From assembly GCA_038231575.1 (NCBI GenBank), contig JBBRLB010000189.1, forward strand, positions 1 through 8,875: 8,875 bases of DNA, in the 5' to 3' direction. Positions 6,878 through 8,875 of this stretch are shown here, piece by piece; positions within the stretch are counted from its first letter, which is position 1, and the number at the start of each line of letters is the position of its first letter. The DNA is from CAITWF01 sp038231575. Lineage in GTDB: Bacteria; Verrucomicrobiota; Verrucomicrobiia; Opitutales; Opitutaceae. Both the position numbers and the translations under genes were made by a program. The notes under the pieces were generated by a model that was given only the letters and a program-made list of their open reading frames with translations, did no database searches and was not told where the DNA came from.

Positions 6878-8797
6878 TTACGGCGTGAGAAACGCCTCGA
6901 CGATCGCGACGCCCGTCGTGCCGTTCTTGCCTTTCACGAAGGTCGTGTATGCGCCGGGCGGCAGCGTGATCAGAATCGCGGACTCGGCGTCCATCAACGG
7001 GGCGAGGCCCGTCGCTTGGATCTGCGCTTGCGTCGCACCACCGGTGGCCGGGGTCTTCCAATCGTCGTTCGACGACAGCAGCGTTGAGCCGGAATAAATC
7101 TCCAGCGTCGTGTCAGCGAGCGCGCCGCTCACACCATATTGCGCGAGGGACGGGCCTTGCGCACGGATGAGCACTTGCACGGACTGTGTGCCGCGGATCA
7201 CAAACCCACCGATGAGCGCATTGCTGCCGGTGCCGGCGACGCCACGCGCCGCAATGTTGAAGAGCGGCGAGTTCGCGGCCTTCGGGTTGTGCTGCGAATT
7301 GCGGCCGTTGTGCGGCGTCGCGGCGTAGGGAAACGCCTTGTTATAGATCGCGTCGTTGGAATTGACGTTGTCGATGCCGTCGGCCGAGCGGATCACGAGC
7401 GGGAGCGTGCGCAGATCGCTGATGACGGCGGTCACGCCGATGTCGATCACGTCGTCACCGAAGCGGCGGCCGTTCGGCCAGCCGCCGGGGACATAGTTCT
7501 TCGTGGCGTCAGCGCCAATCGCACTACCGGGCAGGCGGAAGCCGTGGCCCGCCACCGGGCTCTCGAGCACATCGCCACCGAAAATGCCGAGCCGCGAAAA
7601 GCCCGCGTCGTCCGCGAGCGTGGGATTCGACGCGCCGCCACCCGCCTTGCGGGCGGCAACCGTCGAAAGATCGACCTTGAGCAAATCGGGGATGAAGATC
7701 GCCGAAAGGTCGGCGCGATTCGTAGTCGGGGCGACGTTGGCCTTCAGCACGAGGGCGTTGATCAGCGCACCGAGTTCAGGGCTGTCGGAATATTTCTTGA
7801 AGAGCGCCGCATCGCTCGTGGGCTTGGTGCGATTGTAGAGATCCTTGTCCTTAATCGCGATGAAGGCTTCGCAGAAGAGCGGGTTGCCTTGGCGACCGAC
7901 TTGCACCCAGTTGCCCGTCGCCGCCGTGCCGGCGGAACCGGAGCCGTCGGTCAGCACCGTCGACGCGCGACGGCTCGTCGTGGCGTAAACGCCGACGTTC
8001 TGCTGGTCGCCGCCGAGATCGCTGACGGGAATTTCGAGGACGAGCATGTGGAGGTTGAAGCCGCCCTGGCTGTCGAACGAGTTGCCCGCGCCGCTCTTGA
8101 GCGCGAGAAGATCAAAGATGGCGTTGATGTCTCCGTAAAAACCGTCCTCACGCTGGCCGGCAAACGCGCGGTAGCCGCCCGAGAGCGAGGCAATCGCTCC
8201 GAGCGTGTAATCGTCGAGCTGATTTTCCGCGGAAACGCCGTCTTTCGCCGCGTTGTTGCCGTCGTTGCCCTTGTTGTATTTCGGCGTCGCGACGCCCTGA
8301 TTGTTCGGCGGCACGGTGCCGGTGCCGAGCACGGTGCTCGTGCCACCGACGACTTTCGTGACCGTGTAGGTCTGGGTGAGATTCTGGCTCGCATCGCCAT
8401 TCGCGGCGACGACGCCGACATAAGACTGCAGGATCGAGTCCTGCGTCTTGTAGGCGGTGGAAAATTGAAATTGATAAGCGATCGAGTCTGCGCCCGTCGC
8501 GAGGTCCGCGCCCTTCGAGACGAAGACCTGGTAGAGCACATTGTCGTCAAAATTGTATTTGTTCGGGCCGATGCCGGGCTCCTCATGCGGATAAACGCCG
8601 AGCGCGACTTCGAGGTATTTCACGCCGTTGCGTGAACTGACGAACGCGTAAACGTCCGTGGTGTTGGCTGCGGGATCGCGGGTGATGAGCGGAGCGTCCA
8701 TGTGGCTGGAAGCGCGCGCCGGCGTGGGACCGAACGCGGACACTAATGCGAGGGCGACGAGCGCGCCGGCGGACTTGATACTAATCGTGGATTTCAT
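6878..8797 (-). CDS. secreted DUF4331-family protein with extra C-terminal beta domain
   Basis: A 639-residue protein with a Sec signal peptide (MKSTISIKSAGALVALALVS; likely cut after ARA29). The DUF4331 domain starts at once with SSHMDAPLITRDPAANTTDV (30-49), and includes FAGQREDGFYGDINAIFDLL (212-231), the HMLVLEIPVSDLG strand (250-262), WVQVGRQGNPLFCEAFI (297-313) and GWPNGRRFGDDVIDIG (439-454), all hallmarks I recall for the family, whose function is not known. From about 514 to the end lies a separate domain (NIAARG, GSNALIGGFVI, VLIRAQGPSL, ALADTTLEIY, NDDW, LPPGAYTTFV, GTTGVAIVEAF). I recognise it as a beta-rich module common at C-termini of secreted Verrucomicrobiota proteins, probably for surface attachment or sorting, though that role is inference. 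Only one Cys (309) is present. The start is fixed by the signal peptide; CCCACCCACCC directly precedes ATG, with no Shine-Dalgarno. Its promoter must lie at or beyond the right edge. Confidence 0.9.
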   Translation of the reverse strand: MKSTISIKSAGALVALALVSAFGPTPARASSHMDAPLITRDPAANTTDVYAFVSSRNGVKYLEVALGVYPHEEPGIGPNKYNFDDNVLYQVFVSKGADLATGADSIAYQFQFSTAYKTQDSILQSYVGVVAANGDASQNLTQTYTVTKVVGGTSTVLGTGTVPPNNQGVATPKYNKGNDGNNAAKDGVSAENQLDDYTLGAIASLSGGYRAFAGQREDGFYGDINAIFDLLALKSGAGNSFDSQGGFNLHMLVLEIPVSDLGGDQQNVGVYATTSRRASTVLTDGSGSAGTAATGNWVQVGRQGNPLFCEAFIAIKDKDLYNRTKPTSDAALFKKYSDSPELGALINALVLKANVAPTTNRADLSAIFIPDLLKVDLSTVAARKAGGGASNPTLADDAGFSRLGIFGGDVLESPVAGHGFRLPGSAIGADATKNYVPGGWPNGRRFGDDVIDIGVTAVISDLRTLPLVIRSADGIDNVNSNDAIYNKAFPYAATPHNGRNSQHNPKAANSPLFNIAARGVAGTGSNALIGGFVIRGTQSVQVLIRAQGPSLAQYGVSGALADTTLEIYSGSTLLSSNDDWKTPATGGATQAQIQATGLAPLMDAESAILITLPPGAYTTFVKGKNGTTGVAIVEAFLTP

Positions 8798-8875
8798 GGG
8801 TGGGTGGGTTGTTATCTGGCGAGAAATTCAGCGCGCTTGCGCGAGGGCGGGGGGCGGGAAATGGGCTTCGAGGGC

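Noticed and set aside
7139..8635. 498-codon plus-strand frame opposite the DUF4331 gene
   Set aside because: Antisense to a gene with a signal peptide, family motifs and its own terminator; the product is rich in Arg, Val and Ala with no recognisable domain.
8798..8875. Promoter for the DUF4331 gene in the right edge
   Set aside because: An AGATAA-like hexamer is present on the minus strand, but no -35 at suitable spacing; the real promoter may be beyond the window.

Overview
The window reads as an ordinary chromosomal stretch from a high-GC bacterium, most plausibly a member of the Verrucomicrobiota near Opitutaceae. That placement is an inference. It rests on GC-rich coding sequence, a secreted DUF4331 protein ending in a C-terminal beta domain I associate with that group, a secreted oligogalacturonate-lyase-like propeller, and translation starts that mostly lack a Shine-Dalgarno sequence. 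No rRNA or tRNA that could fix the taxonomy is present.

Layout, plus strand: a possible 3' end of an upstream gene (2-133) is followed by an AT-rich gene-free stretch (about 44% G+C over 181-600) that probably holds the promoter and leader of accB (594-1088, TTG start) and accC (1180-2544). These encode the biotin carboxyl carrier and biotin carboxylase subunits of acetyl-CoA carboxylase, the first committed step of fatty-acid synthesis; the carboxyltransferase genes accA and accD are not here. A strong intrinsic terminator (2571-2600) closes this unit. Only 19 nt after it begins a ychJ-type zinc-motif protein (2620-3132), and then a secreted Ogl/TolB-type beta-propeller (3253-4713).

Minus strand, read from the right edge inward: a secreted DUF4331 protein (8797-6878) ends at a GCAA-loop terminator. 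A small exported protein built from two copies of an alpha/beta-barrel-like module (6630-5920) follows, with a candidate promoter of its own, and ends at a second terminator of almost the same sequence. A stand-alone CheY-like receiver (5774-5370) and a DUF1453/CcdC-like membrane protein (5278-4778) come next and converge on the propeller gene.

Apart from the accB-accC pair and the possible receiver/DUF1453 unit, the genes show no clear common pathway. I see no phage, transposon, CRISPR, toxin-antitoxin or defence module, and I do not claim a new multi-gene system. The most interesting points are the covarying terminator pair, the C-rich non-Shine-Dalgarno starts, the internally duplicated exported protein, and the exported Ogl-like propeller that lacks one expected metal ligand.
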